Shown: piece by piece, positions 1 to 7,296 of the stretch | Layout: each line of letters begins with the position of its first letter | Position numbering within the stretch: position 1 is the first letter of the stretch | The notes under the pieces: generated by a model | Seen by the model: only the letters and a program-made list of their open reading frames with translations | The model's database searches: none | What the model was told of the DNA's origin: nothing | Assembly: GCA_963697915.1 (NCBI GenBank) | Contig: OY969103.1 | Coordinates: 1,302,001 to 1,366,000, forward strand | Source: VRUE01 sp963697915 | Lineage (GTDB): Bacteria > Actinomycetota > Thermoleophilia > Solirubrobacterales > 70-9 | Reading direction: 5' to 3' | Length of the DNA: 64,000 nt | Position numbers and translations under genes: made by a program

Positions 1-144
1 GCCGGTCGAGCCGATGTACATGCCGGGCCGCTTGCGTACCGCTTCGAGGCCCTCGAGGACGGTGATGTCCTTGGCGCCATAGGAATCCCCCCCGTCTCCA
101 CTGCTCTTCGTCTTGTCAGGCAACTGGTCCTTTCCGGTCTGCAT
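1..144 (-). CDS. gyrB: DNA gyrase subunit B, N-terminal fragment
   Basis: The first 48 codons are in the window and the rest lies to the left of base 1. GyrB is the ATPase subunit of the type II topoisomerase that supercoils DNA. The visible sequence ends in VLEGLEAVRKRPGMYIGSTG, the GyrB/ParE N-terminal hallmark. Its place directly after recF and dciA is the normal origin order. The ATG at 144 follows a T-tract with no ribosome-binding site. A TTG at codon 8 (123-121) is preceded by GGAAAGGA and is a credible alternative start. The family call is secure; the exact start is not. Confidence 0.93.
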   Translation of the reverse strand, partial: MQTGKDQLPDKTKSSGDGGDSYGAKDITVLEGLEAVRKRPGMYIGSTG

Positions 145-188
145 AAAAAACCCCGACCCCCAGGCACATCCGGCGCACCGGGTCGGGG
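145..188 (-). terminator. Intrinsic terminator-like hairpin before gyrB
   Basis: Reading leftward, GGGTC-type 9-bp arms (188-180 and 159-151, CCCCGACCC/GGGTCGGGG) are perfectly paired and followed by six T (150-145). It would end the dnaA-dnaN-recF-dciA transcript. The T-tract runs directly into the gyrB ATG, so it may instead attenuate gyrB. Confidence 0.75.
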
Positions 189-286
189 CGCAATCGAAGT
201 TGACATAAGGATACCAGTTATGGCCCCCAGAACGGAGGACACGGAGAGATAAAAGACCTGCAAATCACGGTAAATAGGGGCCTAAC

Positions 287-586
287 TCAGTGATCTTGCA
301 CACGGAACCGCAAACTGCGTGGGGCGCTCTCGCCGAGATGCTCCCGCAAGCTCGCCAGCATCTGCGCCTGCATCAGGTCGAGCTCCTGCACCCAGACCGG
401 GTCGGCGCAGGCGATCACGACCTCGCCGTCGCGTTCGGCGACCGGTTCCGCCACCGCGGCGAGGCGCTCGCCGACCGCTTCCGCCCAGGCTGCCTGCACC
501 GCGGCGAGGCCGGTTTGCGGCGCGGCGCGTTGCAGGGCGGCGCGGAAAGCGTCGCCGGCGGGGCGCGGGGCGGGGCGGCGGCTCAT
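287..586 (-). CDS. dciA: DciA family (DUF721) replicative helicase loader
   Basis: This is a 99-residue DUF721 protein. DciA proteins interact with the replicative helicase DnaB and help load it in bacteria that lack DnaC/DnaI. The segment AVQAAWAEAVGERLAAVAEP followed by a strand-rich part ending VWVQELDLMQAQML is typical of the family. The ATG at 586 overlaps the recF TGA by 4 nt (ATGA), so translation is coupled. The same position, recF-DUF721-gyrB, is conserved in Actinobacteria. It is notable because a DnaI/DnaC-like ATPase is also encoded beside dnaB at 51175-51936. Confidence 0.85.
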   Translation of the reverse strand: MSRRPAPRPAGDAFRAALQRAAPQTGLAAVQAAWAEAVGERLAAVAEPVAERDGEVVIACADPVWVQELDLMQAQMLASLREHLGESAPRSLRFRVQDH

Positions 587-1668
587 GCCGCCTCGGCCGG
601 GACGGAGGCAAGCGGCATCCGCACCAGCTGCCGCAGTGCGGGGGCCGGCACCGACTCCTCGGCGGCGGCGCTGATCAAGGCCTGGCCGCCGTTGCCGAGG
701 CGGGCGACAAGGCGCTCGCGGCGGTCGGGGTCGAGCTCGCTCATCACGTCGTCGAGGAGCAGCAGCGGCGCGACCCTGTGGGCGGCGAGCAGCGCCTCGC
801 GCTGGGCGAAGAGCAGGGAGAGCAGCGCCGTTCGCTGCTCTCCCTGGGAGCCGTAGCGGCGCAGCGCCCGCCCATCGAGATCGACCTTGAGCTCGTCGAG
901 GTGCGGCCCCCAGGAGCTGCGACCCAGCTTCAGGTCCGCGTCGCGTCGCTCGCCGAGGCCCTCGCGGATCTCGGCCGCGGTGCCAGCCGCGCGCGGCGCG
1001 TACTCGATCGTCGCCGCCTCCAGCCCCAGCTCCGCCGCCGCGACCGCAAAGGGGTCGGCAAGCTCGGCGACCGCCTCGCCGCGAGCCGCGATCACTCCCT
1101 CCGCCGCCTCGGCGAGGGCGGCGTCCCAAACGTCGAGATCGCCACCCCCGCGCCCCGCGGCGAGGGCGGCGAGGAGGGCGTTGCGCTGGGCGAGCACCTG
1201 GCCGTAGCGCTGGCGCAATCCCGCCCGCGACGGCCAGCGGGCGGCGACGTAGGCGTCGAGGTGGGCGCGGCGCTCGGCCGGCGGGCCCTTGATCAGGGTG
1301 AGGCGATCGGGCGAGAAGACCGCCACCGGCGGTCGGTGCCTGCTCAGCTCGGCGGGATCGGCGGGGTTGCCGTCGAGCAGGTGGCGCCGCCCCTCCGTGC
1401 GGCTGACCGCCGCCAGCAGCCGGTGCTCGACCCCGTCGCCATCGCGCACCACGACCTCGGCGCGGGCCAGCTGGCCACCGAAGGGGATCAGCTCGCGGCG
1501 GTCGGAGGTGCGGAAGGAGCGGCCGGTAAGGGCGAAGTAGAGCGCCTCGAGCAGGTTGGTCTTGCCGGCGCCGTTGGGCCCGACCAGGCTGACGATGCCG
1601 CCGCCGAGCTCGACCCGCGCCTGTTCGAGACTGCGCAGTGGGCTCGCTTCGACGGCGGTGACCAGCAC
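583..1668 (-). CDS. recF: DNA replication and repair protein RecF
   Basis: 361 residues, the usual RecF length. RecF is an SMC-like ATPase that helps load RecA at single-strand gaps. Walker A GPNGAGKTN lies near residue 31, the signature-like GSQGEQRTALLSL near 280, and Walker B LLLLDDVMSELD near 310. It lies 8 nt downstream of dnaN and overlaps dciA by 4 nt, as part of one leftward operon. Confidence 0.95.
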   Translation of the reverse strand: MLVTAVEASPLRSLEQARVELGGGIVSLVGPNGAGKTNLLEALYFALTGRSFRTSDRRELIPFGGQLARAEVVVRDGDGVEHRLLAAVSRTEGRRHLLDGNPADPAELSRHRPPVAVFSPDRLTLIKGPPAERRAHLDAYVAARWPSRAGLRQRYGQVLAQRNALLAALAAGRGGGDLDVWDAALAEAAEGVIAARGEAVAELADPFAVAAAELGLEAATIEYAPRAAGTAAEIREGLGERRDADLKLGRSSWGPHLDELKVDLDGRALRRYGSQGEQRTALLSLLFAQREALLAAHRVAPLLLLDDVMSELDPDRRERLVARLGNGGQALISAAAEESVPAPALRQLVRMPLASVPAEAA

Positions 1669-1676
1669 CGTGCCGC

Positions 1677-2783
1677 CTAGACGTTGAGGCGTATCGGCAT
1701 CACGAGGTAGCGGAAGTCTTCGTTGTCGACCGGCTGCAGAAGTCCCGGGCGCAGCGGCGAGATCAGGCGCAGCATCACCTCGTCGCCCTCGACGCTCTCG
1801 ATGCCGTCGCGGAGGAACTCCGGGTTGAAGCCAATCTCCAGGTCCTCCCCCTCGAAGGCCGCGGGCATCGTCTCCTCGGCGTCGCCGACGTCAGGCGTCG
1901 ACGCCGAGATCGTCAGCTGACCCGAAGTGAAGGCGAGCCGCAGCGGCGCGTTGCGCTGGGCGAGCTGACTGACCCGGCGCGCCACTTCGAGGAACTCGGG
2001 ACGCGGCAGGCGGACGTCGTGCTCGTAGGACTCCGGCAGGAGCTGTCGAAAGTTGGGGAACTGGCCGTCGATCAACCTCGTGTTGAGGAGGATCGGCCCT
2101 GCCTCGAAAACCGCCTGGTTGGGGAGCAGGCTGACGGCGACCTTCTCGATCTCGCCGCCGGCGACGATCCGGCCCAGCTCGCGCAGGGCCTTGGCCGGGA
2201 TGTTCGCCTCGATCTCGCCGCCGACCCCGTTCTCGAGCTCGGTCCGCTTCACCGCGAGCCGGTAGGAATCGGTGGCGACCATCGTCATCTCCTCACCGGC
2301 GGCGCTGACCAGGACGCCGGTGAGGACCGGGCGCATGTCGTCGCGCGAAGCCGCGCGGGCGACGAGGTCGACCGTCTCCGCAAGTGCCGCGGCCGGGATC
2401 GCGAGCGGCTCGTCGCCACCGTCGGGAAGGCTGGGGAAGTCCTCGGCGGCGAGGACCCGCAGATGGAAGCTCGAGCCGCCGCTGCGGATCTCCACGTCGC
2501 GCTCCGCGGTGCGCAGCTCGATCTCCACCGTGTCCTCACCCAACGAGCGGGCCAGGTCGGCCAGTAGACGACCGGGAAGCAGGACGGAGCCGGCGTCCGC
2601 GACCTCGGCATCGAGGGCGGTCCGCAGTCCCATCTCGCCATCGGTGGCAGCGAGCGTGACGCTGTCCTCGGAGGCCGTGAGGAGGATCCCCGAGAGCGCC
2701 TGGGTCGCGGCGCGGGTGGAAACGGCGCGGGAGACGATCGAGAGCTTGGAGACGAGCTCCTCCCGTTTGGTCGTCAGCTTCAA
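1677..2783 (-). CDS. dnaN: DNA polymerase III beta sliding clamp
   Basis: 368 residues from the chosen start. The beta clamp encircles DNA and tethers the replicative polymerase. The N-terminus MKLTTKREELVSKLSIVSRA and the C-terminal PIRLNV (the MPMR/L-type end) match the family. I chose TTG at 2783 because GAGG lies 8 nt upstream and homologues begin at this point. An ATG at 2834 in the same frame would add 17 residues with no family support. Second gene of dnaA-dnaN-recF-dciA. Confidence 0.94.
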   Translation of the reverse strand: MKLTTKREELVSKLSIVSRAVSTRAATQALSGILLTASEDSVTLAATDGEMGLRTALDAEVADAGSVLLPGRLLADLARSLGEDTVEIELRTAERDVEIRSGGSSFHLRVLAAEDFPSLPDGGDEPLAIPAAALAETVDLVARAASRDDMRPVLTGVLVSAAGEEMTMVATDSYRLAVKRTELENGVGGEIEANIPAKALRELGRIVAGGEIEKVAVSLLPNQAVFEAGPILLNTRLIDGQFPNFRQLLPESYEHDVRLPRPEFLEVARRVSQLAQRNAPLRLAFTSGQLTISASTPDVGDAEETMPAAFEGEDLEIGFNPEFLRDGIESVEGDEVMLRLISPLRPGLLQPVDNEDFRYLVMPIRLNV

Positions 2784-2948
2784 TCGACTGTCCTCTTTAG
2801 TTGGGTTAGTTGCTGTGGAAACTGCGATGACCATCGAAGAATCGGCATGGTCAAGGGAAATCCGGGTTGTGGGTATCGCTGTGGGAAGGGCGGATTCTTA
2901 CAGTGCGGGCGGTCGGTCAGTTCGAACTGGCGGAGGGGCTGTGGATAG
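2784..2948. other. Candidate replication origin segment with DnaA-box-like motifs
   Basis: The dnaA-dnaN gap and the last codons of dnaA hold four TGTGG-containing 9-mers in one orientation: 2814-2822, 2868-2876, 2880-2888 and 2940-2948. The last, TGTGGATAG, differs from the DnaA box TGTGGATAA by one base. The others match less well. A direct repeat TTAGTTG (2797-2803, 2806-2812) sits beside the first. dnaA-dnaN is a usual oriC site, but the boxes are weak and no AT-rich unwinding element stands out. Confidence 0.45.
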
Positions 2949-4272
2949 TCGAGCGCAACTCGCCCACCCGGTGACGGAGCTCCTCGTCGACGGCGAGGTT
3001 GGCCTCGACCCGGCGCAGCGAGTTGAGCACGGTCGAGTGGTCGCGACCGCCGTAGAGGCGGCCGATCTGGGGTAGGGAGAGGTCGGTCGCCTCGCGGGTG
3101 AGGAGGATCGCGACCTGGCGAGCCCGCAGCGGTGTCGCGGCGCGGCTGCTGCCGACCAGCTCGGCGCGGGAGATGCCGAAGGCGGTGGCGACCTGCTGCT
3201 GGATCTCCTCCACGGGTGTCGCCGCTGGGGCCTGGGAGCCGGGGACCAGCTCGGCGATCAGCTCGGCGCTGAGCGGCTTCGCGGTCAGCGAGGCGTGGGC
3301 GATGACCTTGGTCAGGGCACCGTGCAGCCGCCGCACGTTGGCGTCGATCCGGTGGGCGAGCTCGGCGAGCGCGTCGCGCTCCTCGTCGCCGAGGCCCGCC
3401 TCGGTCGCCAGGCGGTTGAGGACCGTCAGCCGGGTGGCGAGGTCGGGGGGGCCGACCGGGATCGTCAGGCCCCACTCGAAGCGATCGCGCAGGCGCGCCT
3501 CGAGGGTCGAGAGCTCGCTGGGCAGGCGATCGGCGGAGAGGACGATCTGGCTGCCGCCCTCGTAGAGGGCATTGAAGGTGTGGAAGAACTCCTCTTCGGT
3601 GCGCTCCTTGCCCTGCAGGAACTGAATGTCGTCGACGAGCAGCACGTCGAGGTCCCGGTAGCGGCTCTTGAAGCCCTCCGAGCCGCTGTTGCGCAGGGCG
3701 GCGACGAACTCGTTGGTGAAGGACTCGGCGGTCGTGTAGCGGACGCTCAGCCCACTTGCGTTGGCCCGCAGGTAGTTGGCGACCGCGCCGAGCAGGTGGG
3801 TCTTGCCGAGGCCCGGGGGGCCGTGCAGGAAGAGCGGGTTGTAGGCCTCGGAGGGGGCCTCGGCGACAGCCAGCGCGGCGGCGTGGGCGACGCGGTTGCC
3901 CTCGCCGATCACGAAGCGCTCGAAGCTGTAATTGGGGTTGAGGTCGAGTCCACCGCCCTCCGAGCACCCCTCGCCCGCCGGCTCGCCGAAGCGAACGTCG
4001 TCGAGCCCGACCCCGCATCCCTCCAGGGTTTCGCGCAGCATGGGGGCGTAGCGCCGCTCAACCCAGGTGCGGATCCCGTCTGGGGCGGCGACGAGCAGGG
4101 TCGTGCCCTGGACTCCCACCGGCCGCAGCGGGTCGAGCCAGATCTCGAAGGTCGACTCGGGCACGGCACGGCGCAGCCGGCCCCGCAGTTCCTCCCAGAG
4201 GGCCCCAAGGTTCTCTTCGCCGACCTGGTCGCGCACCAGCGAGCGACCATAGCGCCGCCCGCTGGGCGTCAA
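2917..4272 (-). CDS. dnaA: Chromosomal replication initiator DnaA
   Basis: 451 residues from TTG at 4272, chosen because GAGGGG lies 6 nt upstream. Domain I is at the N-terminus (LWEELRGRL, FEIWLDPLRP). The linker is short, about 20 residues. AAA+ domain III has Walker A GPPGLGKTH near residue 151 and Walker B LLVDDIQFLQG near 211. Domain IV ends with GGRDHSTVLNSLRR, the DnaA-box-binding signature. It is divergent from rpmH with 62 nt between the start codons, and dnaN follows downstream. Confidence 0.97.
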   Translation of the reverse strand: MTPSGRRYGRSLVRDQVGEENLGALWEELRGRLRRAVPESTFEIWLDPLRPVGVQGTTLLVAAPDGIRTWVERRYAPMLRETLEGCGVGLDDVRFGEPAGEGCSEGGGLDLNPNYSFERFVIGEGNRVAHAAALAVAEAPSEAYNPLFLHGPPGLGKTHLLGAVANYLRANASGLSVRYTTAESFTNEFVAALRNSGSEGFKSRYRDLDVLLVDDIQFLQGKERTEEEFFHTFNALYEGGSQIVLSADRLPSELSTLEARLRDRFEWGLTIPVGPPDLATRLTVLNRLATEAGLGDEERDALAELAHRIDANVRRLHGALTKVIAHASLTAKPLSAELIAELVPGSQAPAATPVEEIQQQVATAFGISRAELVGSSRAATPLRARQVAILLTREATDLSLPQIGRLYGGRDHSTVLNSLRRVEANLAVDEELRHRVGELRSTIHSPSASSN

Positions 4273-4334
4273 TCGCGGCCCCTCGCAAATCCCGAAGAAA
4301 GATTCCGGAGAGCCCCCGTATACTGCGGCGGCCA

Positions 4335-4469
4335 ATGAAGCGGACTTACCAGCCAAAGAAACGAAAGAGGGCCAAGACCCACGGCTTCCGGGCAAGGATG
4401 CGGACCCGCGGCGGCCGAGCGATCCTAAAGCGCCGCCGCAGCAAAGGCCGCAAGCGTCTAACCCCGTAG
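4335..4469 (+). CDS. rpmH: 50S ribosomal protein L34
   Basis: A 44-residue, very basic protein starting MKRTYQPKKRKRAKTHGF, with RMRTRGGRAILKRRR in the middle and KGRKRLTP at the end: a full match to L34. It belongs to the large ribosomal subunit. It starts 62 nt from divergent dnaA and is followed after 2 nt by rnpA, the canonical origin-proximal arrangement. Confidence 0.97.
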   Translation: MKRTYQPKKRKRAKTHGFRARMRTRGGRAILKRRRSKGRKRLTP

Positions 4470-4471
4470 CG

Positions 4472-4837
4472 ATGCCGAAACGACGCCGCCTCTCTCGCAG
4501 CGGCGAGTTCGATCGCGTCTACCGCGACGGCTCCTCCCACGCGACCCGCCACCTCGTGCTCTACAGCTTCCCCCGCAAGGAGGATGAGCAGCGCGACGTC
4601 AGGTTGGGCGTCTCGGTCAGCCGCAAGGTGGGCGGCGCGGTCGAGCGCAACCGGGTCAAGCGGACGATGCGCGAGGCCTTCTGGAGCGTTACCGACCACC
4701 TGCCCGCCCGGCACGACTTCGTCGTCGTCGCGCGCCCGGAGATCAGCGATCTGATCGAGCGCGAGGGCACCGACGGCGTCCGCTCGAGCCTCGAAGAGGC
4801 GCTCGCGCAGGGCGTCTCGGGAAGGCGTTCCACGTGA
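4472..4837 (+). CDS. rnpA: Ribonuclease P protein component
   Basis: 121 residues. RnpA binds the catalytic RNase P RNA, which trims the 5' leader of pre-tRNAs. The family hallmark RNRVKRTMREAFW is present near residue 59, after GVSVSRKVGGAVE. The start is 2 nt after the rpmH stop. The last codons overlap both the yidD start (GTGA) and a parS-like palindrome. Confidence 0.95.
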   Translation: MPKRRRLSRSGEFDRVYRDGSSHATRHLVLYSFPRKEDEQRDVRLGVSVSRKVGGAVERNRVKRTMREAFWSVTDHLPARHDFVVVARPEISDLIEREGTDGVRSSLEEALAQGVSGRRST

Positions 4838-4841
4838 AACG
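4826..4841. other. parS: parS-like ParB binding site
   Basis: CGTTCCACGTGAAACG matches the bacterial parS consensus TGTTNCACGTGAAACA at every defined position except the two outermost bases. It contains the rnpA TGA and the yidD GTG. parA and parB lie 2.5-4 kb downstream, as expected for an origin-proximal centromere. It is the only CACGTG in the window with flanking GTTN/AAAC. Confidence 0.85.
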
Positions 4842-5115
4842 GTTTCTGCTGGCGCCGATCGGCGCCTACCAGCGCTGGGTCTCACCGTCGCTGCCACGCC
4901 GCTGCCGCTACGAGCCGACCTGTTCCGCCTACGCGGCGGAATCGGTGCGTCGCTTCGGTGTCCGTGGCGTCCTCCTCGCCGCCTGGCGCCTGCTGCGCTG
5001 CAATCCCTTCAGCCATGGCGGCTTCGATCCCGTCCCGGGCCGCTTCACCCTGCGGGTCGGACCGGTCGACCCGTCCGAGTACCACCGCCACCAGCATCGC
5101 GAGGCCCACCCGTGA
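4834..5115 (+). CDS. yidD: Membrane protein insertion efficiency factor YidD
   Basis: 93 residues. YidD is a small amphipathic protein thought to assist YidC-dependent membrane insertion. The family motifs YQRWVSPSLPRRCRYEPTCS, AWRLLRCNPF and HGGFDPVP are all present, including the conserved cysteines. The GTG start overlaps the rnpA stop (GTGA) and lies in the centre of the parS-like site. The end overlaps the yidC GTG. Confidence 0.94.
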   Translation: MKRFLLAPIGAYQRWVSPSLPRRCRYEPTCSAYAAESVRRFGVRGVLLAAWRLLRCNPFSHGGFDPVPGRFTLRVGPVDPSEYHRHQHREAHP

Positions 5116-5861
5116 TCCCGGTCGCGAACGTCCTGCAGCCGCTGATCGACGTCGGCAGCTCAGTCCTCGTCTTCTTCAACGACGCCGGCCTCAGCTGGGG
5201 GATGTCGATCGTCGCGCTGACGATCGTCACCCGCGCCCTGCTGATCCCGCTCACCTACAAATCGCTGAAAGGGATGCGGGCGCTGCAGGCGCTGCAGCCC
5301 CAGATCAAAGAGATCCAGGCCAAGTACAAAAACGACCGCCAGCGCATGCAGCAGGAGATGATGCGCTTCTACCAAGCGAACAAGGTCAACCCCTTTGCCT
5401 CCTGCATCCCCCTCCTTGCCCAGCTGCCGGTCTTCATCACGCTCTTCTTCGTCATCCGTGACGAACTCCCCAAGGACATCGGCTGCGTGGCGGGCGAATG
5501 CGGCAGCGAAGCTTCCTTTCTCTTCATCTCGGACCTGACCGCGAAGGCGGCCGGCGCCGAACTGATCGCCCTGCTCGTCCTCTACGTCGGCACGCAGCTG
5601 ATCTCGGGCCTGGTGATGGCGGTGACGGCGGACAAAAGCCAGCGCATGCTGATGCTCATCCTGCCCTTCATCTTCGTCCCCTTCGTGATCAGCTTCCCCG
5701 CCGGACTCGTCCTCTACTGGATCACCACCAACGTCTGGACGATCGGCCAGCAGTACGTGATCCAACGGGTCGTCCCGGCTCCCGCGGCGCCGACCCCTGA
5801 AGAGGTCGCAGCGGCGAAACCGCCTCCAAAACCGCCCAAGAAGAAGAAGCGGCGACGGTAG
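5112..5861 (+). CDS. yidC: Membrane protein insertase YidC (Oxa1 family)
   Basis: 249 residues, the short Gram-positive form without the large periplasmic domain. YidC inserts membrane proteins alone or with SecYEG. About five hydrophobic segments are visible. The cytoplasmic hairpin is KSLKGMRALQALQPQIKEIQ, followed by NPFASCIPLLAQLPVF. The C-terminus is a proline/lysine-rich tail (KPPKKKKRRR) typical of YidC forms that touch the ribosome. GTG start overlapping the yidD stop. Confidence 0.94.
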   Translation: MIPVANVLQPLIDVGSSVLVFFNDAGLSWGMSIVALTIVTRALLIPLTYKSLKGMRALQALQPQIKEIQAKYKNDRQRMQQEMMRFYQANKVNPFASCIPLLAQLPVFITLFFVIRDELPKDIGCVAGECGSEASFLFISDLTAKAAGAELIALLVLYVGTQLISGLVMAVTADKSQRMLMLILPFIFVPFVISFPAGLVLYWITTNVWTIGQQYVIQRVVPAPAAPTPEEVAAAKPPPKPPKKKKRRR

Positions 5862-5877
5862 CCGATACCGCATGCTG

Positions 5878-6014
5878 GCAGGCTGGTGATCCCCTCGAAA
5901 CCTGCCTGTTTCGCTCAGCCTTCGGCTTCGCTCATGATTTTGTGCCGCTTCGCGGCTTAGAAGCACTCTGCGGAGCCGCTTCGCGAGGCATTTTCGAGGG
6001 GATCACCAGCCTGC
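5878..6014. repeat. 137-bp element with perfect 23-bp terminal inverted repeats
   Basis: Arms 5878-5900 and 5992-6014 are perfect reverse complements (GCAGGCTGGTGATCCCCTCG plus AAA). The 91-nt interior contains smaller hairpins such as GCCGCTTCGCGGC (5944-5956). It lies between yidC and jag. No obvious target-site duplication flanks it. It could be a miniature mobile element or a large terminator/processing stem. Confidence 0.8.
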
Positions 6015-6099
6015 TTCCCAAGCCGAGCCGTCTCCCTGGCTGAGCGAAATGGGATCACGGGGGCCACCCCCCGACCTCCCACGCTCGGCCTCGCTTGAA

Positions 6100-6105
6100 T
6101 AGGCT
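6100..6105 (+). promoter_or_regulatory. -10-like hexamer for leaderless jag
   Basis: TAGGCT, then 6 nt, then the GTG of jag. No Shine-Dalgarno sequence is visible. The spacing places transcription start at the start codon. Confidence 0.5.
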
Positions 6106-6111
6106 GCGGGT

Positions 6112-6594
6112 GTGAGCGAGAACGGGGATTGGCCGCAGGAGCCCGCGGAGCGGGTTCGGGAGCTTGTCGAGGGGGTTCTCGACGAGCTCGATCTGGACGG
6201 TGAGGTCGAGATCGAGGAGGACGAGGACCGGATCGAGGCCACGGTCGTCGGCGACGACGACTACGGGCTGCTGATCGGCAAACGCGGTCAGACGATCGAC
6301 GCCCTGCAGCTGCTCTGCTTCCAGGCCGCCTTCCGCGGCTCGCGCGATCGCAAGCGGGTCGTGCTCGACGCCGCCGGCTACCGCGAGCGCCGCCGCGAGG
6401 TGCTGACCGCCCGGGCCGACAGGGCGGCGGAGCAGGCGCTGGACAACAACGTCTCGGTCGAGATGGACCCGATGAGCGCCCAGGAAAGGCGCGTCATCCA
6501 CGAGCACCTCAAAGAGCGCTCGGGGGTCGAGACCTTCAGCGAAGGCGACGAGCCGCGCCGCTGCGTCGTCGTCGCACCGCTCGTCTCGGAGTGA
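6112..6594 (+). CDS. jag: KH-R3H RNA-binding protein Jag/KhpB
   Basis: 160 residues. Jag/KhpB is a cytoplasmic RNA-binding protein encoded with yidC in many bacteria and linked to cell-envelope control. A KH domain with GLLIGKRGQTIDALQ lies near residue 52. A C-terminal R3H domain follows, with DPMSAQERRVIHEHL and PRRCVVV. The N-terminal Jag-N domain of longer homologues is absent. It ends with a 4-nt overlap with rsmG. Confidence 0.9.
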   Translation: MSENGDWPQEPAERVRELVEGVLDELDLDGEVEIEEDEDRIEATVVGDDDYGLLIGKRGQTIDALQLLCFQAAFRGSRDRKRVVLDAAGYRERRREVLTARADRAAEQALDNNVSVEMDPMSAQERRVIHEHLKERSGVETFSEGDEPRRCVVVAPLVSE

Positions 6595-7274
6595 GCCCGG
6601 ACCCCACCTCGCGTCTCGGCGCAGGACAGCGCCGGGCGCTGGAGGTCGTGCTGGAGCTGCTCGCCGAGGAGCGGGCCTCGGTCAGCTCGGTCACCGATCC
6701 GCTGCCCGCCTGGCGCGTGCACGTCGCCGACAGCCTCACCGGCCTCGAGCTGGAGGAGTTGGCGACCGCCGCGAGAATCGCTGACATTGGCTCTGGAGCT
6801 GGGTTTCCGGGCCTGCCTCTGGCGGTTGCCCTACCCTCCGCACAGCTCGACTTGGTCGAGTCGGTGGGCCGCAAGTGCGAGTTCATCGGCCGCGCGATCG
6901 AGGCCGGCGGGATCACCAACGCGACGGTGCTCAACGCGCGCTCGGAGGAGCTTGCCGCCGGCGAGGGGCGCGAGTCCTATGACGCCGTCACCGCCCGCGC
7001 CGTCGGCCGTCTCTCCACCCTCGCCGAGCTCGCCTCGCCGCTGCTGCGCGAGGGCGGGGTCCTCGTCGCCTGGAAGGGCAAGCGCGACCCGGACGAGGAG
7101 CAGCAGCTCGCCAACGCCGCGGAGGCGCTGGCGATGCGGCCGGAGCAAGTTCTCGACGTCGGCGATCGCGCCGGCAGCCGCCACCGCCACCTCCACCTGA
7201 TGCGCAAGGCCGGCCCGACGCCGGCGGGCCTGCCGCGACGCCCCGGAATGGCGAAGAAGCGCCCTCGCGGCTGA
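6591..7274 (+). CDS. rsmG: 16S rRNA (guanine527-N7)-methyltransferase
   Basis: 227 residues. RsmG uses S-adenosylmethionine to methylate G527 of 16S rRNA. The Rossmann motif IADIGSGAGFPGLPLA lies near residue 63, with LVESVGRKCEF after it and TARAVGRLSTLAELASPLL later, all characteristic. The GTG start overlaps the jag TGA. The jag-rsmG-parA-parB order is standard. Confidence 0.94.
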   Translation: MSPDPTSRLGAGQRRALEVVLELLAEERASVSSVTDPLPAWRVHVADSLTGLELEELATAARIADIGSGAGFPGLPLAVALPSAQLDLVESVGRKCEFIGRAIEAGGITNATVLNARSEELAAGEGRESYDAVTARAVGRLSTLAELASPLLREGGVLVAWKGKRDPDEEQQLANAAEALAMRPEQVLDVGDRAGSRHRHLHLMRKAGPTPAGLPRRPGMAKKRPRG

Positions 7275-7282
7275 GCGCCCAA

Positions 7283-7288
7283 TAGTCT
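7283..7288 (+). promoter_or_regulatory. -10-like hexamer before parA
   Basis: TAGTCT lies 8 nt before the parA ATG, in the 22-nt rsmG-parA gap. It would give an mRNA with almost no 5' leader. Confidence 0.4.
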
Positions 7289-7296
7289 GCCCCCGA

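Noticed and set aside
200..205. TTGACA on the plus strand as a -35 box
   Set aside because: No -10 at 16-18 nt spacing and no rightward gene follows; dciA and gyrB run the other way.
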